Origin: Caldilineaceae bacterium
GTDB taxonomy: Bacteria; Chloroflexota; Anaerolineae; Caldilineales; Caldilineaceae
Assembly (NCBI GenBank): GCA_019637645.1
Contig: JAHBVH010000010.1
Span: 62,001 to 126,000, forward strand
Direction: 5' to 3'
Length of the DNA stretch: 64,000 nt
Within the stretch, counting starts at the first letter, position 1. Each line of letters begins with the position of its first letter. The position numbers were made by a program, and so were the translations under genes. The notes beneath the pieces are model-generated. The model was given only the letters and a program-made list of their open reading frames with translations. It did not search any database and was not told where the DNA came from. This document shows, piece by piece, positions 25,071 to 34,182 of the stretch.

Positions 25071-27995
25071 ATGACAAGTAAACATGATTCACCTATTTCT
25101 TTTAGTCGCTGGCTCAAGCAATTGCGTGGTCGGCATGATTTAACCCAAGAAGCGTTGGCCGAATTGGCCTTTTGTTCGGTCCAGACCATCCGCTTTTTTG
25201 AAACCGGCAAACGCCGCCCCGCGCTCGAAATGGCCGAAAGGCTGGTTGCTGTACTGCAGGTGCCACCGAGTGAGCGCGAAGCCTTTATTCGCCTTGCCCG
25301 CCAGCCCCTCCCGTCCGAAGCGGTAGAAACGCTCCCGTCCGTAACTGCTGGAGGGAGTGTACCCGCACCGACGGCCGCGTTGGTCTTCCAACCGCGGCCG
25401 CTTCCCCTGCCGTCCCTGCCCCTCATCGGTCGCGCGGCCGAGGTGAATGTTCTCCGGCAACTGCTGCTCCATGATCAGGGCCGGTTGGTCACGGTGTTAG
25501 GGGTCGGCGGCATGGGCAAAACCCGGCTCGCGCTGGCCGCCGCCGCCGCGCTCGCATCGGCCTTTCGTGATGGCGTTGCTTTTGTGGCCCTGGCACCGCT
25601 CCAGGCCGCCCATCAACTACCCATTGCGCTGGCCGATGCCTTGGGTTTGCCGCTACAAGGCACACGGGACAGCCAAGCGCAGGTCATGGTCCACTTAGGC
25701 ACGCGACAGCTCTTATTGGTGCTGGACAATATGGAGCATTTGTTAAACGATGAGCCAGGCGAGACAACCCGCTGGGTGATGGATCTACTCCAGCAGGCAC
25801 CGGCGTTGCAGGTGCTGGTGACCTCACGCGAGCGCTTGCGGTTACGCGGCGAACGGATCTTTGAACTGGGTGGCTTGGCCCTGCCCTATGACAATGTCGC
25901 GCCGCCGGTCGTACCACCAGTGGCGGATGCGGTGCTGCTCTTTGTTGCGCGTGCCCAACAGGCCGACAGTACCTTTCAGCTCGATGAACAGAATCGCGCG
26001 GCCATTCAGCGCATTTGTCGGTTAATGGAGGGGATGCCGCTGGCTATTGAATTAGCCGCGGCTTGGGTGCGGATCCTCACTTGCCAGGAAATTGCCGACG
26101 AGATCCAGCGCAGCATTGACTTTTTGGTCTTGGCCGATCGGGATATGCCGCCGCGTCATCGCAGTATGCGGGCGGTTTTTGAGCATTCCTGGTCGCTGCT
26201 CACGGCCGCGGAACAGCAGGTTTTGGCCGAGTTGGCTGTCTTTCGCGGTGGCTGTACGCGCGCCGCAGCCAGCGCCGTGGCGAGCGCAACCTTGTCCCTC
26301 TTAGCCGCCTTAATCGACAAATCCTTGGTTCGGCGGGTGGGTGAACAGACTGGGCAAGCGCGCTATGAGCTGCATGAGCTGACCCGCCAATATGCAGCCC
26401 AACAGCTGGCCGCCGATCCGGCCCATGAACAGACCGTCCAAACCCGCCATTGTGACTTTTATGCCAGCTTTGTCCACACCCAAGCCGCCAACCTTGCTGG
26501 CCCCCAACAGTTAGCCGCCTTGGCGCAGATCGAGCAGGAACTCGATAACATCCGCAGTGCTTGGCATTTTGCCTTGCAGCAAGGTTTTATCCCTGCCCTG
26601 CGTCAAATGGTCAATGGTATCGGTGAAGCCTTCTATTGGCGCAGCCGCTATCACGAAGGGGTACGCCTATTGCGCAGCGCCATCGAGCAATTGCGCACCA
26701 CCGACGCGGTGACGACCGATCCGGCGTTATCTTTATTCCGCTGCGAATTAGATACCTGGCTTGCTACCTTTTTAACCCAAGTGGGCGAAGTGGCGACGGT
26801 CGCGGCGCGCTTTACTGATATTCTGGCGCGGCTCGCAACGCTTCCCGCTACTGATCGAGCCGTGCGCGCGTGCCAAGCGTTAGCGCTGCATGAGTTTGCC
26901 TACTTTCATATTACGACGACGGGCAACTATCACTACGCCTATGAGTTACAGCTAGCGAGCATTGCCCACTATGTAGCGTTGGACAATCAACATGCGTTGA
27001 TTCGGGCCATGGCGCGCCAGAGCCGCATGCTCCACTTTTTTGGGCGCTATGCCGAGGCCATTGCCGTTGCCCAAGCCGCCATAGAGATCGGGCAGCGTCA
27101 GGGGGATCAGTTGGTGACGGTGAGCGCCATTGAAAGCATCGCCCTGAGCCTGACCTATTTGGGCCGCTTTCAGGAAGCCGAGGCCCATTTCCAAACCGCC
27201 TTAGCGCGTGCCGAAACGCTGCGGCAACCAGGCCGCATTTCTGGGGTATTGACCAACCTAGGCGTGGTCCTCATCTTGATGGGGCGCTTTCAAGCGGGGC
27301 AGGCTGCTTGGCAGCGCGCCCTCGCCATCAGCGAGGGGGTGAGCGATCTAAATTACACAATTCATAGTACGATTTTGCTCGGCTTTGCCTTTCTCCACCA
27401 GGGTGACTACGCCGAAGCCGATCGTTATGCCCAGCGCGGCATTGCCCAAACCAGCGAAACCAGCTATATACGCGATGCCGCGCTGGGGTATCTCTTGCTT
27501 GGTAGTGTTCAGCTAGCCCAAGGGGAATTGACCACTGCCGAGCAGAGCCTGCTGCGGTCGATCCGTCTCTATCAGACGATTGTGCACCCAGACGAATTAG
27601 GCTGGGCGCAGGCGATATTGGTCTATGTATGGCATGCCCAGGCCGCTCCAACCACGATGGCCGCGGCCGAGACGGCCTTGACAACTGTCCGCCAAGCCCA
27701 GGGTTTTAACGCAGTCTCCACTTTATTGCCTATTCTAGCGCTGCTCCTCTTTGAACAAGGAGAGATGCAACTCGCCAGTGAAATCATGACGGCTCTCCGC
27801 CCGAATCTGTTTGTCCAGGAATCACACTGGTTTGCCCAGGTTATTGGCCCCTTACTCGTCCCCTATGTGATGCAACCAGCGGAGCAGCGCAACGGTGGCA
27901 CAGTTAACCTCCGCCAGCCAGCCGAACTGCTGGAGCGGGTGGCTGCCTACCTCCACAACAACCCCGCGAACGGGGCTCCCTGCGGAAAGAACTGA
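25071..27995 (+). CDS. XRE-family regulator with STAND (NB-ARC-like) ATPase and TPR array
   Basis: About 974 residues. The N-terminal helix-turn-helix (about 8–65, LTQEALAELA...SVQTIRFFETGKRRP) is XRE-type. After a Pro-rich linker comes an NTPase with Walker A VGGMGKTRL (about 146), Walker B LLLVLDNMEHLL and TSRERLRLRGERIFELGGLALP, the typical STAND sensor segment. Then a winged-helix-like region and TPRs from about 600 (repeated A-x-x-Y/F-x-x-A-L). It is 5' paired with the protein at 58944–61442, which shares the HTH almost word for word. Likely a ligand- or protein-triggered transcription switch. Start at 25071 from the leaderless promoter; ATG 25068 is the alternative. Confidence 0.88.
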   Translation: MTSKHDSPISFSRWLKQLRGRHDLTQEALAELAFCSVQTIRFFETGKRRPALEMAERLVAVLQVPPSEREAFIRLARQPLPSEAVETLPSVTAGGSVPAPTAALVFQPRPLPLPSLPLIGRAAEVNVLRQLLLHDQGRLVTVLGVGGMGKTRLALAAAAALASAFRDGVAFVALAPLQAAHQLPIALADALGLPLQGTRDSQAQVMVHLGTRQLLLVLDNMEHLLNDEPGETTRWVMDLLQQAPALQVLVTSRERLRLRGERIFELGGLALPYDNVAPPVVPPVADAVLLFVARAQQADSTFQLDEQNRAAIQRICRLMEGMPLAIELAAAWVRILTCQEIADEIQRSIDFLVLADRDMPPRHRSMRAVFEHSWSLLTAAEQQVLAELAVFRGGCTRAAASAVASATLSLLAALIDKSLVRRVGEQTGQARYELHELTRQYAAQQLAADPAHEQTVQTRHCDFYASFVHTQAANLAGPQQLAALAQIEQELDNIRSAWHFALQQGFIPALRQMVNGIGEAFYWRSRYHEGVRLLRSAIEQLRTTDAVTTDPALSLFRCELDTWLATFLTQVGEVATVAARFTDILARLATLPATDRAVRACQALALHEFAYFHITTTGNYHYAYELQLASIAHYVALDNQHALIRAMARQSRMLHFFGRYAEAIAVAQAAIEIGQRQGDQLVTVSAIESIALSLTYLGRFQEAEAHFQTALARAETLRQPGRISGVLTNLGVVLILMGRFQAGQAAWQRALAISEGVSDLNYTIHSTILLGFAFLHQGDYAEADRYAQRGIAQTSETSYIRDAALGYLLLGSVQLAQGELTTAEQSLLRSIRLYQTIVHPDELGWAQAILVYVWHAQAAPTTMAAAETALTTVRQAQGFNAVSTLLPILALLLFEQGEMQLASEIMTALRPNLFVQESHWFAQVIGPLLVPYVMQPAEQRNGGTVNLRQPAELLERVAAYLHNNPANGAPCGKN

Positions 27996-28137
27996 TACCT
28001 ATCATAGACGCTCGCAGCCGCCAAGGTTCACTGTGCGGCCGCGCAACGCCTCCTCGCCTCGCTCCGCCTGCCACAGAAGCCAAAGTGCGCCAGCGCGCCG
28101 CCATCCTCGGCAGATGCGCAGAAGTTGTTGCCTAACC

Positions 28138-28190
28138 AACAGCAACAAACCACTACAAATAGTTCTACAAAAAATAACCCTACAACTGTA
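28138..28190. repeat. Intergenic element copy C, diverged
   Basis: AACAGCAACAA then CTACA, CTACA at 12 bp, and a third CTACA 15 bp on. Same layout as the copies at 19381 and 24883 but with C for the first T and 3 extra bases. Lies in the 27996–28486 gap, after the first STAND regulator and before the DUF6916-like gene. Confidence 0.4.
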
Positions 28191-28324
28191 AGGAGAAGGG
28201 CTAAAGGATTGAAAAATAGAAGAGGCTTAGGGTGGGCGATGGCGACATGCTCCGTTATAGCGCTAGGATATTCGGTTTATGCGGTCTATCCATCTTTTTC
28301 TGTAGAGAGCGGGTGAACTTTGTT

Positions 28325-28353
28325 GTAAGCTAGTGATGATGAATGTAGCTTAC
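28325..28353. promoter_or_regulatory. Inverted repeat GTAAGCTA-N13-TAGCTTAC, operator-like
   Basis: Perfect 8-bp arms, 13-bp spacer, 134 bp before the next start. GTAAGCT recurs alone at 28400. TATACT at 28427–28432 is a likely -10 for the small gene at 28487. The spacing fits a dimeric regulator site, but the regulator is unknown. Confidence 0.45.
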
Positions 28354-28486
28354 GGAGATGTCAACATTTTGCTGAAATTGTAATGTCAGTAATCTTATTG
28401 TAAGCTTTGCTGACCTCTATTTAGATTATACTGAGTACATGCCCTTTGCATCACTCACTCTGCTTTGAAGTCACGGAGAAAGCGTC

Positions 28487-28771
28487 ATGACCAGTATTGA
28501 CTTTGCCAAGCATTTACACCAACCCTTTCAACTGCAAATCGATCCACTACTCACCATGTCGCTCGGGTTAGCAGCGGTTCAAGATGCATCCTTCCCGCAA
28601 GGGGAAACTTCCTTTGCTGTCATTTTTCAGGGTCCGCAAGCGCCAATCCTCCCCGCGCGGACCTATCAGCTATCGCATCCTCGTTTAGGTAAGTTTGAAC
28701 TACGCCTGTCCCCCCTGGAGCGGCGCACGATGGGTATGTGTTACAAAGCAGTCGTTTCTTCCCCTGCCTGA
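28487..28771 (+). CDS. DUF6916-like small protein
   Basis: 94 residues. The FAVIFQGPQAPILPARTYQL region followed by HPRLGKFELRLSP and YKAV near the end matches the short beta-rich family often labelled DUF6916. It is commonly encoded beside phage-tail-collar-like proteins (MdpB/tail fibre) in other bacteria. Here no such neighbour exists, so it is an orphan. CACGGAGAAAG ribosome binding site 6–13 nt upstream of ATG. Role unknown; family recognition moderate. Confidence 0.65.
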   Translation: MTSIDFAKHLHQPFQLQIDPLLTMSLGLAAVQDASFPQGETSFAVIFQGPQAPILPARTYQLSHPRLGKFELRLSPLERRTMGMCYKAVVSSPA

Positions 28772-28867
28772 GCTACTAAACTGCCCATAGATGATTTGTG
28801 CCGCTAACAGGAGACCTCACGGCATAGGCATCATGGCCCATTTCTCCGCCAATGAATCGTCAGGCAA

Positions 28868-29116
28868 TTAAGCCGTTGTCAATATGCCCTGGGGAAGATC
28901 GGGTTGGAATCGCAGATCATCCTTAATGCCTTCCCGCTCAATCTGTTCGACTAAATAGGTAAGCTCGCCGATTTGAGCGTGGATCACCGCTAGTGCGCCT
29001 GAAGCATAGAGCGCATTCTGTTCATCGCGATTTTGCCACACGAGGGCGCGCCGCTCCCGATAATGCAGATCCTCTAGTTGTGCACGTAGCTGTTGCAATA
29101 ACTGAACTGTCGTCAT
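28868..29116 (-). CDS. Small coiled-coil protein, unknown
   Basis: 82 residues from the ATG at 29116, with GAGAGGA 6 nt upstream; an in-frame codon at 29131 overlaps that site and is unlikely. The whole chain is predicted helical with heptad-like Leu/Ile spacing (LLQQLRAQLEDL, QIGELTYLVEQIERE), ending in a short Pro-rich tail. No family recognised. Convergent with the DUF6916-like gene. Could be a dimerising adaptor. Confidence 0.55.
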   Translation of the reverse strand: MTTVQLLQQLRAQLEDLHYRERRALVWQNRDEQNALYASGALAVIHAQIGELTYLVEQIEREGIKDDLRFQPDLPQGILTTA

Positions 29117-29422
29117 AGATCCTCTCTGCACCTATCTTCTTTTCAAGGGCAGGCGGCCATACTGTCCTGAAAACGGATAGTGTCGTTTGCTGGCTAAGAT
29201 CCGCTCTTTATGGGGTTTGCGGTGATGTCAGTATGAGTCAAAAAGCAGAAAGGGGGCCTTCCGACAAGCGTGCAAGTGACTTCTGCTGTTCACGATTTAC
29301 AGTATATCACGAGGTAAATTGACGCTTCTATAACTGCTTACCTACGTAAGCTCAATGTCCAGGCTACAGGTGTACAATTGTTTGGGTGTCGCGGGTAACA
29401 GGCCCATGGCTGGCGCGCCAAA

Positions 29423-29463
29423 GCGACCACCCCTTACTCGTCCAAGCGGACTAGTGTGGTCGC
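29423..29463. repeat. Compound hairpin between small gene and fabG-like SDR
   Basis: GCGACCAC (29423–29430) pairs with 29456–29463, and inside it ACTCGTCC pairs with GGACTAGT around an AAGC loop. GTCGCGGGTAACA and GTCGCGGGCAACA flank it as direct copies. A second stem (CAGGCGAGCT / AGCTCTTGCCTG) lies at 29557–29597 just after the SDR. The 29117–29601 gap holds no gene I can support. Confidence 0.45.
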
Positions 29464-29601
29464 GGGCAACAGCGGAGCCCATTGCTACAGGAGGCCCTCG
29501 GGTTACCAAATTTTTGGCATTACATAGGGAGGCGCGTTAGCGTAGAGCGAAGAAGAGCAGGCGAGCTAGCCCCAACGCGCGGCTACAGCTCTTGCCTGGA
29601 T

Positions 29602-30420
29602 TTAGGTACCGATAACAATTCCCCCATCAATCCGCAAAACGACGCCATTGACAAAACTAGCTTCATCGCTCGCCAGCCACAGATAGGCATTGGCTACATC
29701 TTGGGCTTGACCGGCGCGGCGGAGTGGTGTCTTGTCTACCATCATCTGGTAGATCTTTTCCGGCATTTGGGCGGTCATCGGTGTTTCGATAAAACCAGGG
29801 GCAACGGCATTGACCCGAATCCCCTTGGGGCCGAGTTCGCGTGCCCAAACTTTGGTCATGCCAACCACAGCCGCTTTGGTGGCGGCATAATTGGTCTGCC
29901 CGAAATTCCCATCTAGCCCGACAATACTGGCCGCATTGAGGATCACCCCGCCTGTGCCCTGCGCAAGCATCTGGTTGGCCGCGGCGCGCCCACAGCGGAA
30001 AACCCCTTTTAGATTGATGTCAACGACAAAGTCAAACTCTTCATCGCTCATCTTTCTGAGCTGGGCATCGCGCGTGACGCCCGCATTATTGACCAAAATA
30101 TCGAGCTGGCCAAAGTGCGCCACGGTCTGTTCTACCACCTGCGCAATGCTGGCTGCGTCGGTGACATTGAGGGGCAGAAAGGTGGCGACGGGCAAGCCAT
30201 TGCCATAGGTTGCATTGATCGTGGCTGCGACTTCAATACCCAGGTCGGCGTTGACATCACAGATCACGACTTTGGCCCCTTCGCGCGCAAAGGTATGCGC
30301 GGTGACTGCGCCAATCCCACGCGCCGAACCGGTAATCATCGCAACTTTCTTTTGAAGACGACCTAGTCGATGGGGATTCGGAAGCGGCGCGCCAACTGGC
30401 TCTAATGATTCATCCATCAT
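29602..30420 (-). CDS. SDR family oxidoreductase, FabG-like 3-oxoacyl reductase
   Basis: 272 residues. Classical SDR: cofactor motif TGSARGIGAVTA, NNAGV, the catalytic Ser in NAASIVG and YxxxK in NYAATKAAV. RVNAVAPGFIETPMT is typical of FabG and polyhydroxybutyrate acetoacetyl reductases. A 25-residue N-terminal extension precedes the fold. AAGGAAG ribosome binding site. Without fab neighbours it may serve fatty acid, polyester or general ketone reduction. Confidence 0.88.
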   Translation of the reverse strand: MMDESLEPVGAPLPNPHRLGRLQKKVAMITGSARGIGAVTAHTFAREGAKVVICDVNADLGIEVAATINATYGNGLPVATFLPLNVTDAASIAQVVEQTVAHFGQLDILVNNAGVTRDAQLRKMSDEEFDFVVDINLKGVFRCGRAAANQMLAQGTGGVILNAASIVGLDGNFGQTNYAATKAAVVGMTKVWARELGPKGIRVNAVAPGFIETPMTAQMPEKIYQMMVDKTPLRRAGQAQDVANAYLWLASDEASFVNGVVLRIDGGIVIGT

Positions 30421-30548
30421 CAGATCTTCCTTCTGGATACTTGACTTGTGGGCTGTTACAGCGAACGAATCTCTGCGGCATAGTAACTACCCTAGGTTAC
30501 AGATGAGTTACGTTGTTCAGGTGTAGAGCAAGGTAGCTATGCCTATGC

Positions 30549-31421
30549 TTATTCACCGGCCAATGCCCGGCAGATCAGGCCCCACTCGGCTAAGGTGAGG
30601 GTTTCGGCGCGCCGTTGGGGATCGATGCCAAGCTGGGTCAAGGTAGCCATCAGTTCCGCCTTGGGGAGGTGCAGGCCCGCGCTCAGCGTATTGGCTAGTT
30701 GTTTGCGCTTTTGGCTAAACCCGGCGCGCACGACGGTAAAGAAACGCTCCGGCGGAATATCGGCCACGGCTGGTTCGGCCCGTACATCCAGCCGTAAAAC
30801 CGCACTATCGACCTTGGGCGGTGGATAGAAAGCCCCCGCTGGAACCCGCTGCACCAAATGGGGCTGGGCATAATATTGTACACTGACAGCCAATAAGGAT
30901 AATGCCCCCGGCTGGGCACAGATCCGCTCGGCTACCTCTTGCTGGACTAGCACCACAATCTGGCTTGGCTTCCAAGACGCTTCGAGGAGGTGCCGCAAGA
31001 CCGCGCTCGTAATGTAATAGGGTAAGTTCGCCACAACCTTGTAGGGAACGGCGGCAGGGTAGGCCCCCGGTATGACCAGTCCATCCGCCGGGTGGGTAGC
31101 TTGGGCCACTAAGGCACTGGGATCTAACGCCAAAATATCGCCATGGATGATCTGCACCTGGGGTCGATCGGCAAAATGCGCACGCAGCAGTTCGATCAGG
31201 CGATCATCTAGTTCAACCGCAAGCACCCTGCCCGCTTGCGCCGCCAAATATTGGGTCAACGAGCCTAAGCCTGGGCCAATCTCGAGAACGGTATCAGTGG
31301 CAACCAACTCGGCAGCCGCGGCAATCCGTGCCAAGTGGTGCGCATCGGTGAGGAAATTTTGCGCCAAGGACCGTTTCGGATTCAGTTGATAGCGCCGAAT
31401 GAGTTCAAAGGTATCAATCAT
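30549..31421 (-). CDS. rsmA: 16S rRNA dimethyladenosine transferase RsmA/KsgA
   Basis: 290 residues. Dimethylates two adjacent adenosines in helix 45 of 16S rRNA. N-terminal RSLAQNFL, SAM motif VLEIGPGLGSLT, acidic VLAVELDDRL, and catalytic NLPYYIT are all present. The C-terminal helical domain ends LAEWGLICRAL. GAGGAGA lies 5 nt before ATG. Single gene, divergent from the HAD hydrolase. Confidence 0.95.
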   Translation of the reverse strand: MIDTFELIRRYQLNPKRSLAQNFLTDAHHLARIAAAAELVATDTVLEIGPGLGSLTQYLAAQAGRVLAVELDDRLIELLRAHFADRPQVQIIHGDILALDPSALVAQATHPADGLVIPGAYPAAVPYKVVANLPYYITSAVLRHLLEASWKPSQIVVLVQQEVAERICAQPGALSLLAVSVQYYAQPHLVQRVPAGAFYPPPKVDSAVLRLDVRAEPAVADIPPERFFTVVRAGFSQKRKQLANTLSAGLHLPKAELMATLTQLGIDPQRRAETLTLAEWGLICRALAGE

Positions 31422-31500
31422 GGTCTCCTCATTCCTTCTCTGTTCCTTCCCTCTTCTTGGCCTTTACCGACGCTGAAGTGCACCGCCCTCACCGCCTGCT

Positions 31501-31529
31501 TTGTCGCCTACGCACGCCTGTGCTATGAT
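31501..31529 (+). promoter_or_regulatory. Promoter, probably leaderless
   Basis: TTGTCG (31501–31506), 17-bp spacer, TATGAT (31524–31529). The ATG follows 8 nt later, so the transcript should start at or 1 nt before it. Confidence 0.6.
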
Positions 31530-31537
31530 CTACGGCT

Positions 31538-32308
31538 ATGATCCGGGCGATTACCTTTGATTTTTGGGACACACTAGCCATTGATGATTCGGATGAGCCT
31601 AAGCGCCAAAGGTTAGGGCTCCCCAACAAACCATTGGCACGCAAGCAATTATTTGCGCAACGCGTGACGACACTCTATCCTCACCTAAGCCGTGAGCAAG
31701 CCATGGCTGCCTATGACGTGGCAAACCAGCGCTTTCGCGAAGAATGGCACAATCATCATCGCACCCCAGGGGTAACCACCCGGGTGTATTACGCCTATGA
31801 GGCGCTCGATCTCACGCCCGAGCCGGGCCACTATGCGCGCTGGGTACGTGAAATTGACGAACTGGTACGCGAGATCGAAACCATGGAAGTGCGCATCCCG
31901 CCCGATTTTGTCCCTGGTCTTCATTATACCCTGGAAATGCTGGCGCGTGAATATAAGTTGGGGGTCATCTCCGATACGATCCACACCCATGGCCGTGGCT
32001 TGCGCCATTTATTAGATCAGCACGGGATCTTACCCTATTTTAGCTATCTGGTCTTTTCTGATGAGATGCGGGCCTCCAAACCAGCAACCGCCGTCTTTCG
32101 CCAGGCTGCCATTGGGCTGGATGTCGTGCCGACCGAGATTGTGCATGTCGGGGATCGCGAGAGTAACGATGTCCATGGGCCGTTGACCATTGGGATGAAG
32201 GCGATTCTCTTTACGGGGATTGTGGATCGCGGTAGCCAGCAAACACGCGCCCATGCCGTCTGCCGCCGGATGGCCGATCTCCCGCAGATTGTGGCCCGCC
32301 TCGGCTAA
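31538..32308 (+). CDS. HAD family hydrolase
   Basis: 256 residues. Motif I is FDFWDTL at 8–14 (Asp nucleophile and acid/base), motif II is in LGVISDT, motif III Lys in SDEMRASKP, motif IV in HVGDRESND. The alpha-helical cap at about 35–110 makes it a C1-type phosphatase or dehalogenase-like member. Substrate unknown. It is probably translated from a leaderless mRNA and stands 97 bp before the GCS2 ligase, which could share its transcript. Confidence 0.88.
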   Translation: MIRAITFDFWDTLAIDDSDEPKRQRLGLPNKPLARKQLFAQRVTTLYPHLSREQAMAAYDVANQRFREEWHNHHRTPGVTTRVYYAYEALDLTPEPGHYARWVREIDELVREIETMEVRIPPDFVPGLHYTLEMLAREYKLGVISDTIHTHGRGLRHLLDQHGILPYFSYLVFSDEMRASKPATAVFRQAAIGLDVVPTEIVHVGDRESNDVHGPLTIGMKAILFTGIVDRGSQQTRAHAVCRRMADLPQIVARLG

Positions 32309-32404
32309 GTGCTCAAACGACGAAGGTTGGCCCAAGGTCAGCGCTGACGGGGCCTACTAGCACGTTTGACGACAATGATCGTCGTCGGACGATGGAAGTA
32401 AAAG

Positions 32405-33760
32405 ATGCAAGATTTGTCCATGTACGACCTGCCGCGCCATGACCTGCCCCAATGCGATCTAGGCCCCCAATACGATCTAGACGAGGTCATCGACGCCTTA
32501 GCAACCCGCTTTACCGCGGCGTTTCCGGCGACGACGCCGACACACCGCACCATTGGGCGTGAGGCCGAATACCCCGTCGTCAAGGCCACGGGAGAATGGG
32601 CCGATGCGCGCCGTCTGCTAGAGCAGTTGCGCGCCAACTATGGGTTGACCCCTCACTACGACAGTGGTAACGCGCGCTTGATTGTCGGCGTTGATGGTGC
32701 TGATTATAAGTATGCCCTTGAGGTGGGGGTCGGCACCATTGAGCTGAATACCCGCCCTTGCCAAACCCTCTTTGAAGTAGAAGCGATTATGGTGGAGGCG
32801 GTTTTGCCGGTGGTGCGGTTGGCCGCCCGCTATGGCTGGCGTGTGCTGGGCTATGGGATCCAACCGGTGACGCCACCTTCGTTATCCATCATGGCACCCA
32901 AGCAGCGCTACCAAAGCCTCTATCGGGCCATGGGCGCGGCGTGGCTCTGGTATACAGTCACCGCTAGCGACCAGTGCCACATCGCCATCGGGCGCGATGA
33001 ATTGGTGCCCTTGCTCAACTTTGGCAACCTTATGGCACCGGTGATCATTGCTCTTTGTGCCAATTCGCCCATTCATAGTGGCCGGATGAGTCGTTTTTGC
33101 AGCAGCCGGGAAGGGCGCATGGCTGAAATTCATGCCAACGAACACCGCCACGGCATGCCTGCCCGTCCCTATACAAGCATTGCCGACTATATACGGACTG
33201 TCTCACAATCTACGTATCTCATTGCCCGCGCCGGTGGGGATGTCATCCCATCTAGCCGTCCTTTTACCGACTATTTGCGCGAACATGGTCCAGATTTCCC
33301 CGCCTTCTTGTTTCATGAACATTACATTTGGAACAGCGCACGCCTCCGCTCGAACTATGGCACCATTGAAATCCGCCCCGCGTGTCAACAGCCGTGGCCC
33401 GAACAGATGGCGGCCATGAGCTTGAGCGTCGGCTTGATCGAAGCCGCCTCAGCCATTGCTGACTATATCCGAAATGTCCTGGGCGATGACTACTGGTCGA
33501 TTATGCGCACCTATCACCAACAGACTATTCGCTTTGGCTTGGCTGCCCCACAACCCGCGCCGCACTTTCTCGAAACCATTGTGGAGCTGGCAACAACAGG
33601 GCTACAACAGCGTGGCCATGGTGAAGAAACCTTCATGACCCCGCTGCACAATCGCCTCTATCGTCGGCTCAATCCCGCCCAACGCAATCGCCGCATCTTT
33701 GATCTAGAAGGGGTAACGGGCCTGCTACATTACGCGTCAATTGATCCGGGCGCGGTGTAA
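32405..33760 (+). CDS. Glutamate–cysteine ligase family (GCS2) protein
   Basis: 451 residues. GCS2 fold: the N-terminal REAEYPVV strand, and ALEVGVGTIELNTRPC, which supplies acidic metal ligands. TASDQCHIAIGRDEL and IEIRPACQQPW are further conserved blocks of the plant-type/EgtA-like group. The family forms gamma-glutamylcysteine or related amides with ATP. The first 25 residues are a repetitive Asp-Leu-rich tail (YDLPRHDLPQCDL), unusual for the family. A GGAAG site supports ATG 32405. No glutathione synthetase is near, so the thiol or peptide product is open. Confidence 0.8.
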   Translation: MQDLSMYDLPRHDLPQCDLGPQYDLDEVIDALATRFTAAFPATTPTHRTIGREAEYPVVKATGEWADARRLLEQLRANYGLTPHYDSGNARLIVGVDGADYKYALEVGVGTIELNTRPCQTLFEVEAIMVEAVLPVVRLAARYGWRVLGYGIQPVTPPSLSIMAPKQRYQSLYRAMGAAWLWYTVTASDQCHIAIGRDELVPLLNFGNLMAPVIIALCANSPIHSGRMSRFCSSREGRMAEIHANEHRHGMPARPYTSIADYIRTVSQSTYLIARAGGDVIPSSRPFTDYLREHGPDFPAFLFHEHYIWNSARLRSNYGTIEIRPACQQPWPEQMAAMSLSVGLIEAASAIADYIRNVLGDDYWSIMRTYHQQTIRFGLAAPQPAPHFLETIVELATTGLQQRGHGEETFMTPLHNRLYRRLNPAQRNRRIFDLEGVTGLLHYASIDPGAV

Positions 33761-33829
33761 CGTAGGGGCGGTTGGTGAAATGCCCGCGCCCGGCTGGCGT
33801 CCGAAATACCCTGCCAGCCATCGATTGCG

Positions 33830-33858
33830 TTGGCAAGTTCGCGAGGATGCAGTACAAT
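33830..33858 (+). promoter_or_regulatory. Promoter of the small-protein/PhyH pair
   Basis: TTGGCA (33830–33835), 17-bp spacer, TACAAT (33853–33858), 42 bp before the ATG, leaving a normal leader with AAGAGGA. Confidence 0.6.
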
Positions 33859-33900
33859 AAAAGCGTTTTATTCGCAATGAGATTCACAGGAGCAAGAGGA

Positions 33901-34182
33901 ATGGCAAAGGTACGCCAAAAAGTACTAGTGCTCTATCTGGGCAACTCTGCCTTGGACAGTATGGTCAAAGGGTGGACGTTGTATGATGGCACCGGTCAGG
34001 AGCATTACACGACGGGTGATAGTGACACCCCGCCCTACCGCACAGGGCTTGACGCACTGCGTGATGGTTGGCGGGTGATTCAGTTTCCGCAACTGATTCC
34101 GCCCTACCCCAACACAGAATATACCACCTCGTTTCAAATGTATGAGTTTATCTTTGAAAAATTGGAGGAAATCAATGGTTGA
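33901..34182 (+). CDS. Small unknown protein coupled to a PhyH dioxygenase
   Basis: 93 residues. Starts at the ATG of 33901 with AAGAGGA upstream. Begins with a strand VRQKVLVLYLGN, then a polar region with YTTGDSDTPPYRTG and RDGWRVIQFPQLIPP, which suggest a compact alpha/beta fold. Not recognised. Its last eight bases overlap the start of the PhyH gene, so the two are translationally coupled and probably form a functional pair. Confidence 0.6.
   Translation: MAKVRQKVLVLYLGNSALDSMVKGWTLYDGTGQEHYTTGDSDTPPYRTGLDALRDGWRVIQFPQLIPPYPNTEYTTSFQMYEFIFEKLEEING

Noticed and set aside
24740..25081. 113-codon frame in the divergent gap
   Set aside because: Covers element B and the STAND promoter; no ribosome binding site and unlike coding DNA here.
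28125..28316. 63-codon frame after the first STAND regulator
   Set aside because: Overlaps element C and has low-complexity Gln/Thr sequence; not convincing.
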